A program made the translations under genes and the position numbers. DNA of 64,000 nucleotides from CAMAXB01 sp964476565 (GTDB lineage Bacteria > Verrucomicrobiota > Verrucomicrobiia > Opitutales > Opitutaceae): positions 33,927 through 97,926 of the forward strand of contig CAYZBG010000006.1 of the NCBI GenBank assembly GCA_964476565.1, written 5' to 3'. Shown piece after piece: positions 13,055 through 20,710 of the stretch. How positions within the stretch are numbered: the stretch's first letter is position 1; each line of letters begins with the position of its first letter. The notes under the pieces are model-generated. The model did not search any database. It was not told the DNA's origin and saw only the letters and a program-made list of their open reading frames with translations.

Positions 13055-13360
13055 TCACCACACAATCTTCCGCTTCGCCGGATCAGCCTGCTGACGGTAA
13101 AAGAGCGCCGTTGCGCCCACCGCGCCGGCACAGACGCAGCGACCTTCGTCCGCGATGCGCTCGACGAGGGTCGCCCGCTCATGCCGGTCGGCGCCGAGGA
13201 AGCGCAACTTCACAAGCTCGTCGGTGTTGAGGCAGCGCTGCAGCTCCTTGAAGAATTCCGGCGTCAGCCCGGCCTTCCCGACCTTAAGGGCGGGCTCCAG
13301 CGTCTGGCCGAGACCGCGGAGAAACGTCTTCTGCGCACCGGTGAGGGGAAACTCGTACAT
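13055..13360 (-). CDS. yhbY: YhbY/CRM-domain RNA-binding protein
   Basis: This 101-residue single-domain protein matches the CRM/YhbY fold: LTGAQKTFLRGLGQTLEPALKVGKAGLTPEF, then LNTDELVKLRFL, with the conserved GKAGLT loop. YhbY binds pre-50S ribosomal particles and is thought to help ribosome assembly. The ATG at 13360 gives the family N-terminus (MYEFPLTG); longer in-frame starts add unrelated sequence. It is divergent from the TonB_C protein gene (115-bp gap). Confidence 0.88.
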   Translation of the reverse strand: MYEFPLTGAQKTFLRGLGQTLEPALKVGKAGLTPEFFKELQRCLNTDELVKLRFLGADRHERATLVERIADEGRCVCAGAVGATALFYRQQADPAKRKIVW

Positions 13361-13475
13361 GGATTCGTCGGATAGCCTTCTGGGGTCGGTCGGCCGAGGC
13401 AAGGAGGCTGTGCCGGATTCTTTTGTTCGGAAAATTCCGGATGGCAGGGGTTCGACCAAATGCTATGCCAATGCC

Positions 13476-15107
13476 ATGCGAAAATCATGGTGCCTGTTCT
13501 GGAGTGTGCTCGCCGCCTTTACACCCATGGCGCCGGCCCAGGATCTGACGATCACACCCTTGGCGTGGATCAACACGGAGGACGCACCCGACAGCCTGCC
13601 TCAATCGAGTGATCGCCGGAAGCCGGACCTTCCCGAGCAGATCAAGGCTCTCGGACAACCTGCCTACGCGGAGGTACGCCTGGTTGTAGCCCCGTCGGGC
13701 GCGGTTGCTCGGCAGGAGGTGGCGGCATCCTCGCCGTGGCTGCGCCCGGATATGCCCCCGCTGGGTCGTTTCAAGGCGGCAAAACGTGACGGACGGCACG
13801 TCTGGAGCGAGGTCCGCTACCTGGTGATCTTCAATCCGGCGACGGCGCGCGAGTCGGGTCCCGAGGCCACGCCGCGCCTGATCGAGGTGGTGCCTCCGGC
13901 GGGCTTGCCAGCGCGCCCTGGGACCAGCGACACCATCGTACCGGTCCGGGCGGAGGTTGACGAACAAGGCCGGGTGGTGGGAGCGCAGGTGTTGGCGGGC
14001 GAGGAGCGTCTCGCCGACGAGGCGCGGCGCGCGGTCCTGCGCTGGCGGTTCGCACCGGCGAGAAAGAACGGAGTCGCCGTCCCAGCTAGCGTCGACGTAC
14101 CGGTGGTGTTTGGCGCGTTCGATGCCGTCGCTCCCGGCGAGTCGCATGAAATGCCCGAACCGGTGAAGCGAGTGAGACCGGTTTATCCTCACGGCCTCAT
14201 GCTGTCGGGTTTGACCGGGGAAGTTGTGGTGAGCTTCGTCGTGTCCCGCGAGGGCCGGGTGCGTTCGGCTGAGGTGGTCCGCTCGAGCAATCCGGGGTTC
14301 GATGAAGCGGCGTTGGATGCGGTGACGCAGTGGACCTTCAAGCCGGGCAAGGTGAAGGGCGTGCCCGTGAACACGCGCATGCAGGTCCCGATCGTATTCG
14401 CGATTTCCGGTGAGGAGTCGCGTTCGCCCTACCGATTCAACAGCAAGCCGGAGGCGCAAAAGGGCCTCCCACCCGAATTTCGCTTCGATCATGCCCCGAC
14501 CGTGCGCGGAGCAGTGGTGCCCGTGTATCCCTTCGAGGCGCTCGAGGCGCGCGCGGGAGGCAAGGTGGTCGTCCGCGTGGTCATCGACGAACGCGGTGCG
14601 GTGGTGGCGACAAAGGTGGCGGAAAGCCCCCGGCCGGATCTCGGCCTCGCCGCGCAGGCGATGATCGAGTGCTTTGAATTCACCCCGGCGTCCCGCGAAG
14701 GCCGGCCGACGCCCACGGCCTTTGCGTTTGAGGTCACGTTTGATCCCGTTGGTACCGGCGATGCCCCGGTGTCGGACCGGGCGGCGAGCATGATGCGCGC
14801 CTTGGCAAAGGGAAACCTGAAGCTCGCTCTCGCCAAGGAACTCGACGGCCCCGTGACACCGGTATCGCAGCGGAGGCCCCGGTTCCCACTCGACGTCCCC
14901 GGCGATGTGGCCTCCGGCCGTGCCGTGGTGGAGTTCATCGTCGACGAACGCGGGCTCGTTCAGCTGCCGCGCGTCATCGAGGCGTCTTTGCCCAGTTTCG
15001 GCTATGCGGCCGTCCAGGCCGTGTCGACGTGGCGCTTCCGCGCGCCGGCAATCGCGGGCGATCCCGTCCGAGTCCGCGTGCGGCAGGCGATCACGTTCGA
15101 TCGCTGA
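13476..15107 (+). CDS. exported protein with five TonB C-terminal-like modules
   Basis: This 543-residue protein has a signal peptide (MRKSWCLFWSVLAAFTPMAPAQ) and then about five successive modules with the TonB_C pattern: beta strand, V-D-E-x-G-x-V, helix ending in A-V-x-x-W-x-F, then P and a final strand. Clear copies end in ...AVLRWRFAPARKNG, ...AVTQWTFKPGKVKG, ...MIECFEFTPASREG and ...AVSTWRFRAPAIAG; the first module is degenerate. Ordinary TonB proteins have one such domain, a membrane anchor and a proline-rich stalk; here anchor and stalk are absent. It is therefore unlikely to energise receptors directly and may be a periplasmic binding or adaptor protein. The ATG was chosen for the signal peptide. 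Confidence 0.8.
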   Translation: MRKSWCLFWSVLAAFTPMAPAQDLTITPLAWINTEDAPDSLPQSSDRRKPDLPEQIKALGQPAYAEVRLVVAPSGAVARQEVAASSPWLRPDMPPLGRFKAAKRDGRHVWSEVRYLVIFNPATARESGPEATPRLIEVVPPAGLPARPGTSDTIVPVRAEVDEQGRVVGAQVLAGEERLADEARRAVLRWRFAPARKNGVAVPASVDVPVVFGAFDAVAPGESHEMPEPVKRVRPVYPHGLMLSGLTGEVVVSFVVSREGRVRSAEVVRSSNPGFDEAALDAVTQWTFKPGKVKGVPVNTRMQVPIVFAISGEESRSPYRFNSKPEAQKGLPPEFRFDHAPTVRGAVVPVYPFEALEARAGGKVVVRVVIDERGAVVATKVAESPRPDLGLAAQAMIECFEFTPASREGRPTPTAFAFEVTFDPVGTGDAPVSDRAASMMRALAKGNLKLALAKELDGPVTPVSQRRPRFPLDVPGDVASGRAVVEFIVDERGLVQLPRVIEASLPSFGYAAVQAVSTWRFRAPAIAGDPVRVRVRQAITFDR

Positions 15108-15170
15108 AGAAGTGCAACCGGGTGTGTCCGCCCGGCTGAGGTCCGTTCGTTGTGATCATGGACGCCATCC

Positions 15171-15647
15171 ATGATCACCACCGCCACCCTTCCACCGGCT
15201 GAGTGCGAGCTGACCCTCTCGCGCATCCTTCCGGCCCGGCGCGAGGCCGTCTACGCCGCCTGGACCCGGCGCCTTCCGGAATGGTGGGGACCCCATGGCA
15301 CGACCGTGCCGGATTTCGAGATGGACCTGCGGCCGGGCGGGAGCTTTCGCACCGTCCTGCGGGCGGCGGATGGCACTGAGTTCACGACCCGGGGTGTCTT
15401 CCTCGAGGTGGTGCCCAACGAGCGGCTGGTGTTCACCGACGCCTTCGATCCGGGCTGGTTGCCGCACCCCGAGATTTTTTTCACCGGATTCGTCCGGTTC
15501 GAAGCCCTGTCGGGCGATGCTGCCCGCTGTACCGTGCGTGCGCTCCACTGGACGGCCGGACAACGGGCACGGCACGAACGCATGGGGTTCCACCCGAGCT
15601 GGGGCGAGAGTCTGGACCGCCTGGCTGCCCTCGTCGCCAAACACTGA
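15171..15647 (+). CDS. SRPBCC (AHSA1-like START) domain protein
   Basis: The 158-residue product is a single Bet v1/START fold of the AHSA1 type, shown by ILPARREAVYAAWT, the conserved WWGP, DLRPGGSFRTVLRAADG and VVPNERLVFTDAF. Members bind small hydrophobic ligands; the ligand here is unknown. It starts a three-gene run of small plus-strand genes (SRPBCC, DoxX-like, VOC) with 8-18 bp gaps, a common grouping in bacterial genomes. Confidence 0.85.
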   Translation: MITTATLPPAECELTLSRILPARREAVYAAWTRRLPEWWGPHGTTVPDFEMDLRPGGSFRTVLRAADGTEFTTRGVFLEVVPNERLVFTDAFDPGWLPHPEIFFTGFVRFEALSGDAARCTVRALHWTAGQRARHERMGFHPSWGESLDRLAALVAKH

Positions 15648-15655
15648 ATACTTCC

Positions 15656-16096
15656 ATGAGCCAACTGCCTCCCTCCTCCCCCGGGCGCGTCGCCCGTCTC
15701 GTTCCCGCCGTGGCGCGTGTGCTGCTCGGCCTGCCGCTGACCGTCTTCGGTCTCAACGGTTTCCTGAACTTCATCCCCCAGCCGGAGGTGGCGCTGCCCG
15801 AGCGTGCGACCGCCTTCGTCGGGGCCTTGGTCGCATCCGGGTACATGATGCCGCTGATCGCCGGAACTCATCTGCTCGTCGGCGTCCTGTTGCTCGTCAA
15901 CCGTGCCGTGCCGCTCGCCCTCGTGATCTTTGCCCCGTTCATGGTCCACAGCGTGGCCTTCCACCTTTTCCTGGAACGTTCCGGCCTGCCCATGGCCTTG
16001 GTCTTCCTCGCGGTCGAACTCTACCTCGCGTGGGTCTATCGCGCGTCGTTTCGCACCCTCTTTGTCGCCGTGCCTCCCGGCCGGCCCACCGCCTGA
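15656..16096 (+). CDS. DoxX-like small membrane protein
   Basis: The 146-residue product has four predicted membrane helices (roughly 20-40, 62-80, 85-108 and 112-135), beginning with VARVLLGLPLTVFGLNGFLNF, which resembles DoxX/YphA-type proteins. Their role is often linked to redox or stress, but is not defined here. It starts 8 bp after the SRPBCC gene and is probably cotranscribed with it. Confidence 0.65.
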   Translation: MSQLPPSSPGRVARLVPAVARVLLGLPLTVFGLNGFLNFIPQPEVALPERATAFVGALVASGYMMPLIAGTHLLVGVLLLVNRAVPLALVIFAPFMVHSVAFHLFLERSGLPMALVFLAVELYLAWVYRASFRTLFVAVPPGRPTA

Positions 16097-16114
16097 ACCA
16101 GCAACTTTTTTCCC

Positions 16115-16564
16115 ATGAAGACACCCTGCCACCTGCATCCCTACCTCTTCTTCGGCGGCAACTGTGCCGAAGCGCTGGAGTTCTATCGCACCGCCCTCGG
16201 CGCGCAGATCGATGTGATCATGCGCTACAACGAAGCCCCGGATCCGCCGCCGCCCGGCATGCTCCCGCCCGGGTACGAGAACAAGGTCATGCACGCCTCC
16301 TTTCATCTGGGCACGAACATGATCATGGCCTCGGACGGCTGCGGCGAGGTCGGCGGCTTCAACGGCTTCATGCTGTCCCTCTCCGTGCCCACCGAAGCGG
16401 AGGCGGACCGGCTTTTCGGCGCCCTCGAACAGGGCGGCAAGGTTGAGATGCCGCTGGGAAAAACGTTCTGGTCCCCGCGTTTCGGCATGGTGCGCGACCG
16501 CTTCGGACTCGGCTGGATGATCAACCTCGTGCCTCCCGGTACGGAAAAGGCCGCCTACGGGTGA
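16115..16564 (+). CDS. VOC family (PhnB/glyoxalase-fold) protein
   Basis: The 149-residue product has the PhnB-like VOC pattern: HPYLFFGGNCAEALEFYRTALGAQ, a central MHASFHLGTNMIMASD, a loop with EAEADRLFGALEQGGKVEMPLGKTFW, and a closing FGMVRDRFGLGWMIN. The fold binds a metal and a small substrate, but no specific reaction can be assigned. It is the last gene of the run that starts at 15171. Confidence 0.85.
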   Translation: MKTPCHLHPYLFFGGNCAEALEFYRTALGAQIDVIMRYNEAPDPPPPGMLPPGYENKVMHASFHLGTNMIMASDGCGEVGGFNGFMLSLSVPTEAEADRLFGALEQGGKVEMPLGKTFWSPRFGMVRDRFGLGWMINLVPPGTEKAAYG

Positions 16565-16589
16565 GGGAGGCCCGGTCGGCGCCCGGGGC

Positions 16590-16949
16590 CTACACCCGCT
16601 GGAGGTGCGTGTCCTTGAAGGCGGACGGATACTTGAGGCCGTAGCCGAGCAGCCGGTCGAAGCCGATGTGCGCGAACCAAATGAGCACGAAGGGATACAG
16701 TCCGGGCGCGTCGAGCGCGGCGGCGGCGGCCGCGAGCAGGGCGGGTCCGAGGTAAGTGTGCAGGGCGTTGTAGGACCACGCTCCCACGGCGTGGCCGCGC
16801 AGGTAGCCGAGCGCGGCCACGTCCGGGGCGAGGAAGAGCAAAGCGAACAGGCCCCAGGAGGCCCCGAGCTTGCCGTAGGCCACGGTCGCCGCGATCAACA
16901 CGACAAGGCCTTCGGCATGCAGGAGCAGTCTCGGACCGGAGAGTGTCAT
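16590..16949 (-). CDS. DUF4260 family membrane protein
   Basis: The 119-residue protein has four hydrophobic segments with the DUF4260 signatures LLHAEGLVVL near the start, LFLAPDVAALGYLRG, SYNALHTYLGP, and a closing FAHIGFDRLLGYGLKYPSAFKDTHL. Its function is unknown. It converges on the VOC gene with a 25-bp gap. Confidence 0.8.
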   Translation of the reverse strand: MTLSGPRLLLHAEGLVVLIAATVAYGKLGASWGLFALLFLAPDVAALGYLRGHAVGAWSYNALHTYLGPALLAAAAAALDAPGLYPFVLIWFAHIGFDRLLGYGLKYPSAFKDTHLQRV

Positions 16950-17000
16950 GGCGCGAGCAGAGCGGATTCGCCGTCCGGCTGCGAGCCCGGCGCCGGCCGC

Positions 17001-17369
17001 TCACCAGTCGCGCCACAGGCTCGCCGGTCCTTCGCCGTGACCGTACTTGCGGGGATCGAGTCCGGCGGCGAGGGCGATGCGATTGAACAACTCGCACAGC
17101 TCCTCGGCTTCGCTGGTCTCGATCACGTTACCGCCGTGGTCCTCGTTGAGGACATTGAGCGCTTCCACCGCCGTTTGGAACGCCTGGAGCTTTGCCGGCT
17201 CGCTGGCGTTCTCGCCCATCGCGAGCAGGCTCGCCAGCAAACGATCGAGGATGGCCTCGGCCTCAGCGCAGGTTTCCTCGGTGTACTGCTCCAATTCGTC
17301 GTAGGTTGCCCACAGCGCGAACGGGTAAAACTCCCGGGTGGCGTCCAGGCGGTCGGCGTAGCTTTGCAT
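17001..17369 (-). CDS. DUF5713-like hypothetical protein
   Basis: The 122-residue acidic, mostly helical protein contains FYPFALWATYDELEQY near its start and a helix with FQTAVEALNVLNEDHG. This resembles the DUF5713 group, which has no known function. No signal peptide or membrane segment is visible. The ATG at 17369 is the first in-frame Met that does not drag in low-complexity upstream sequence. It follows the lipoprotein gene on the same strand, with a 53-bp gap. Confidence 0.6.
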   Translation of the reverse strand: MQSYADRLDATREFYPFALWATYDELEQYTEETCAEAEAILDRLLASLLAMGENASEPAKLQAFQTAVEALNVLNEDHGGNVIETSEAEELCELFNRIALAAGLDPRKYGHGEGPASLWRDW

Positions 17370-17422
17370 GCAAAGGGCAGGGGAGTCGCCTGACGCCGGG
17401 CGGGCGTCGGGCGGCTTCGACG

Positions 17423-17857
17423 TCACGGCGTCGTGGTCGGCCGGTTTTGCGCCGCATCCTCGTACTGCTTGAGCATGGCCAGCGAGGGATGTTGCTGGTG
17501 GTCCGAGCGCGAAGGACGCACGGTCTCGTCGGGGTAGCGGCTCGTGGGATTGCGCATGATGTCGCCCACCACGTACCGCGGGGCGGTCGAACCGTCGGAG
17601 GAGGTCGGACGCTCGTCGAGGTAGATCAGCCAGGCGGCCTGCGGGTCGCGGGTGAAGCGGTAGTTTTGCCGCGAGACCAACTGTGCAATGGACTGCTCGG
17701 TTGCTCCCGCTGGCACTGGCACGGCCGGCCCCGAGACCGGACGGATGAGCACATAGGCCGACCGCTCCTTGGGCAGCATCGACGCGCAGCCGGAGAGGGT
17801 GACGACAAGCGCAACGAGCAGCAGCCGCGCGCCAACGGTGGGGAGGAAGGAGGGCAT
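17423..17857 (-). CDS. small lipoprotein of unknown function
   Basis: The 144-residue protein begins with a lipoprotein signal (LLLVALVVTLSGCAS), the lipobox Cys falling at residue 24. The mature part is short, with SRQNYRFTRDPQAAWLIYLDE and a basic, Ser/Thr-rich tail. No domain is recognised. It is predicted to be membrane-anchored on the periplasmic face. The 162-bp gap upstream, shared with the GNAT gene's 3' end, shows nothing notable. Confidence 0.6.
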   Translation of the reverse strand: MPSFLPTVGARLLLVALVVTLSGCASMLPKERSAYVLIRPVSGPAVPVPAGATEQSIAQLVSRQNYRFTRDPQAAWLIYLDERPTSSDGSTAPRYVVGDIMRNPTSRYPDETVRPSRSDHQQHPSLAMLKQYEDAAQNRPTTTP

Positions 17858-18019
17858 GGGCAGAAAGCGACGGGCGGTGATGTGAACGACGGGGCGGGAA
17901 CCGGGTAGGAGGAACTTGGAACGACGCCGGAGCGGTGAGAACGATCGCCGGCGTTTCCGCCTTCGATTGGCAAAAGAAACACCCCTCGGCGCGTGGCCGC
18001 AAGTTCGGATCGTACGCGC

Positions 18020-18505
18020 CTAAGCTTCGTGAAAAGCGGCGGCGTAGCCAACGACGAAGGCGGGTCCTTCGGTCCATCCCAAGGCCATGAAGTGCTCGTT
18101 AGAGGGGTCGAACGGACAGGTAGGCTGGGCAATGGGCACAAAGCCGAACCGTCGGTAGTAGCGGGGATCGCCAAGGACAAACACGGGCAGATGTTGCGCC
18201 CGGATCTCGGCGAGGCTGGCGGTGATCAACCGGGTACCGACGCCCCTCCGCTGCACGTCGGGCCGCACCGCGACCGGCGCGAGATGGTGTCCGATCACGG
18301 TGTCGCCGTGGTAAGCCGGCGAGTACGCAACATGGCCCGCCACCCCGTGGTCATCGCGGATCACCCATTCGTGCGTGAGCCGGCCCTCTGTTCGGAGGCG
18401 GGCGACGAGCCGGGACTCATAGCGGCTCGGAGCAAAGGCGGCGTCGAGCAGCTGCGTGATGGAACCGTAATCCGGCGGGGTCGCCGCGCTGACATGAAAA
18501 GCCAT
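18020..18505 (-). CDS. GNAT family N-acetyltransferase
   Basis: The product is 161 residues from the ATG at 18505 (170 from an ATG at 18532). It shows the GNAT acetyl-CoA motif A (LAPVAVRPDVQRRGVGTRLITASL), motif B (VFVLGDPRYYRRFGF), and an N-terminal ITQLLDAAF helix. The arrangement is that of YhbS-type acetyltransferases, whose substrate is unknown. Confidence 0.85.
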   Translation of the reverse strand: MAFHVSAATPPDYGSITQLLDAAFAPSRYESRLVARLRTEGRLTHEWVIRDDHGVAGHVAYSPAYHGDTVIGHHLAPVAVRPDVQRRGVGTRLITASLAEIRAQHLPVFVLGDPRYYRRFGFVPIAQPTCPFDPSNEHFMALGWTEGPAFVVGYAAAFHEA

Positions 18506-18626
18506 AGGTGGGCTTAAATGGGGCCGTTCCAAGGCAACTCACGCGCACGCGATTCCGGCAATCTGATTCGAAGAATCGGCGTCGACGGGTGGACAGCGAC
18601 GGCGTTTGCAGGCTTTGTCCGGACCC

Positions 18627-19058
18627 ATGGCCGAACCTCTGTCCTTCTCGATCACCCGGCGGGTGGAGTTTCACGAAACCGATGCCGCCGGCCTCATGCA
18701 TTTCTCGAACTTCTATCGCTGGATGGAAGTTTGCGAGCACGCCTGGTTCCGGGCATGCGGCGCGGCCATGATGAGCGTGTCCCCGGAGGGTGATCGGCTC
18801 GGTTGGCCGCGGCGGGAAGCGTCCTGCCAATTCCTTCGCCCCTTGCGGTGCGGAGACGAGGTGCGGGTGACCGGCACGGTGGTGGAGGTCGGGACGACGC
18901 AGCTTACCTTTGCGTTTGTGTTCGAGAAGGACCGGGCCGGACGTTGGACGGAAGTGGCCCGTGGCACGATGTCGACGGTGCACGTGCGGCAGGATGCGGA
19001 CGGTCGGATGGAAGCCGTACCCATGCCTGAAGCGACCCGGAAGGCTTTCTCCGCGTGA
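18627..19058 (+). CDS. acyl-CoA thioesterase (4HBT/YbgC hotdog fold)
   Basis: The 143-residue product shows the 4-hydroxybenzoyl-CoA thioesterase pattern: VEFHETDAAGLMHFSNFYRW, where Asp19 is the expected catalytic residue, then WPRREASCQFLRPLRCGD and a central hotdog helix. It would hydrolyse acyl-CoA to free acid and CoA in the cytoplasm; the acyl specificity cannot be read. The ATG at 18627 gives the family-typical start. It converges with the SSS symporter gene (17-bp gap). Confidence 0.85.
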   Translation: MAEPLSFSITRRVEFHETDAAGLMHFSNFYRWMEVCEHAWFRACGAAMMSVSPEGDRLGWPRREASCQFLRPLRCGDEVRVTGTVVEVGTTQLTFAFVFEKDRAGRWTEVARGTMSTVHVRQDADGRMEAVPMPEATRKAFSA

Positions 19059-19075
19059 AGGGACGGCGCCCGTCC

Positions 19076-20710
19076 TCAGCCGGCACGGCTGGTCGCCCAA
19101 CCCAGCGGAGAGAATGCGCACACGACAGCCAGCCAGAGCACCGCGAGGATCAAGAGCGCACAGCGATAGATCCGTCGCTCCATGGCGGTCATGGTGGAGG
19201 CAGTGCTGGTACCGGGACGCCAGGTTTCGGCTGAGCCTTGCGACCCTGCGGGCCGATGGCGGCTGACTGCAACCATCACGGCGGTGCAGACGAGCGTGAT
19301 GACGAATCCCCAGTTCAGCGGGCTCTGCAGGTAGCGCGGCAAGGCATTGGAAATGTCCTTCGAACCGAGCATCCAGAACGTGACCGCACCCAGCAAAGTG
19401 CCGACGATCAAGGTTGCGGTTGCACCACGGGGAGTGGCGGTCGTGGTGAAGATGCCGGCGACCACGCACACGAAGACCGGAGGCGCAAGCAGTGACCAGA
19501 GTTGTATCAAGTAAGCAAATACGCCTTTGAATTCGCGGATCCCAGGTGCAAGGAGCGCGCAAAGCACGAGGATACCGACCATGAGCACCCGCCCGAGGCG
19601 CACCCGCGCCCGTTCCGACAGCCCGGGGAAAGCCCGGCCGGCGAAATCGAAGGTGAGCATCGAGGCTGCGGCCGAGAGTCCCGCCGCCACCGTGCCGAGG
19701 ATGGCCGCAAGCAGGCCGGCGAGCACGAGGCCCTTGAGACCGACAGGCAGGTAGGTGGAGACGAGTTGCGCGTAAGCCTGGTCGGGGTGGGCGAGGTTGG
19801 GTAAAAGCCTGGCTGCGACGACCCCGGGCGCCGCGATGATGAAGAGCGCCGCCACCTTGAGAAAGGCGGCGAAGATCGCGCCCATCTTCGAATGAAAGAG
19901 GCTCCGTGCGGCGAGGGCGCGTTGCACGTAGTCATGATCCGTGCAGTGACCGTGCACACCGAGGATCATCGCTCCCGTCAGGAGCGGCAGCCAGCCGAAG
20001 GCGTGGTCCCAGGGCTGGACCAGATTCCACGGGCTGCTCCCGTCGCCGGCGCGCGTCGCGAGCACTTCGCTCCAGCCGCCGGCGGCTCCAACGCTCACGA
20101 TCAGGGTGACCGTGCCACCGGCCAAGAGGAGGGTCGCCTGCAGGAGATCCGTCCACAGCACGGAGCGCAGCCCGCCGAGAATGGCGTACGTGCCGGCGGC
20201 CGCCGCGATCGCGAACACGGCGAAATGAAAAAAGACCTCGCCGTTGCCGCCGAGCAGGCTCGTGAGCACGGTCGCGCCGGCGTAGAGCGCGGTAGCGATG
20301 TTCGCGGCGAGGATCATGACCACGTTGATCCCGGAAACGAACAGACGCGCGCCCGGACTGTATCGCCGCTCGAAGAACTCCGGCGCCGTGCGCAGCCGTA
20401 GCGAGAGATAGACGTCGACGAAGAACACGGCGAGCAACACGAAGCACAAGGCGCCGACCATCTGGAACGCGCCTGCGACCAGGCCGATGCTGTAGGCGAG
20501 CCCGGCCTGACCGACGAATTGCTGGCTGGAGATGTTGGCGGAGAACATCGACGCCCCGATCAACGGCCACGTCGCTTCGCGATCGGCGAGGAACAGCGTG
20601 TCTGTGTTCCGAATCCCGCGGCGGCCCATCCATACCCCAAAGACGATCACCAGCAGGAAATACCCGCCGACGATGCCGGCGTCCCACGGCGACAGCGTGG
20701 AGGCGTTCAT
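19076..20710 (-). CDS. sodium:solute symporter (SSS family)
   Basis: This 544-residue membrane protein has about 13-14 hydrophobic helices and SSS hallmarks: GRRGIRNTDTLFLADREATWPLIGASMFSANISS near the start (Na+-site region of helix 1), then QFVGQAGLAYSIG, PEFFERRYSPGAR, and AAGLSAAASMLTFDFAGR. It should import a solute with sodium across the inner membrane. Its ATG overlaps the sulfatase stop (ATGA at 20707-20710), so the two form an operon; the natural substrate is probably a desulfated sugar released by the sulfatases (inference). Confidence 0.9.
   Translation of the reverse strand: MNASTLSPWDAGIVGGYFLLVIVFGVWMGRRGIRNTDTLFLADREATWPLIGASMFSANISSQQFVGQAGLAYSIGLVAGAFQMVGALCFVLLAVFFVDVYLSLRLRTAPEFFERRYSPGARLFVSGINVVMILAANIATALYAGATVLTSLLGGNGEVFFHFAVFAIAAAAGTYAILGGLRSVLWTDLLQATLLLAGGTVTLIVSVGAAGGWSEVLATRAGDGSSPWNLVQPWDHAFGWLPLLTGAMILGVHGHCTDHDYVQRALAARSLFHSKMGAIFAAFLKVAALFIIAAPGVVAARLLPNLAHPDQAYAQLVSTYLPVGLKGLVLAGLLAAILGTVAAGLSAAASMLTFDFAGRAFPGLSERARVRLGRVLMVGILVLCALLAPGIREFKGVFAYLIQLWSLLAPPVFVCVVAGIFTTTATPRGATATLIVGTLLGAVTFWMLGSKDISNALPRYLQSPLNWGFVITLVCTAVMVAVSRHRPAGSQGSAETWRPGTSTASTMTAMERRIYRCALLILAVLWLAVVCAFSPLGWATSRAG

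Noticed and set aside
12950..13375. Plus-strand open frame over yhbY
   Set aside because: The minus strand encodes a complete CRM/YhbY domain; the plus frame is its shadow.
16565..16589. GC-rich partial inverted repeat between the VOC and DUF4260 genes as a terminator
   Set aside because: The arms are imperfect and no T-run follows on either strand.
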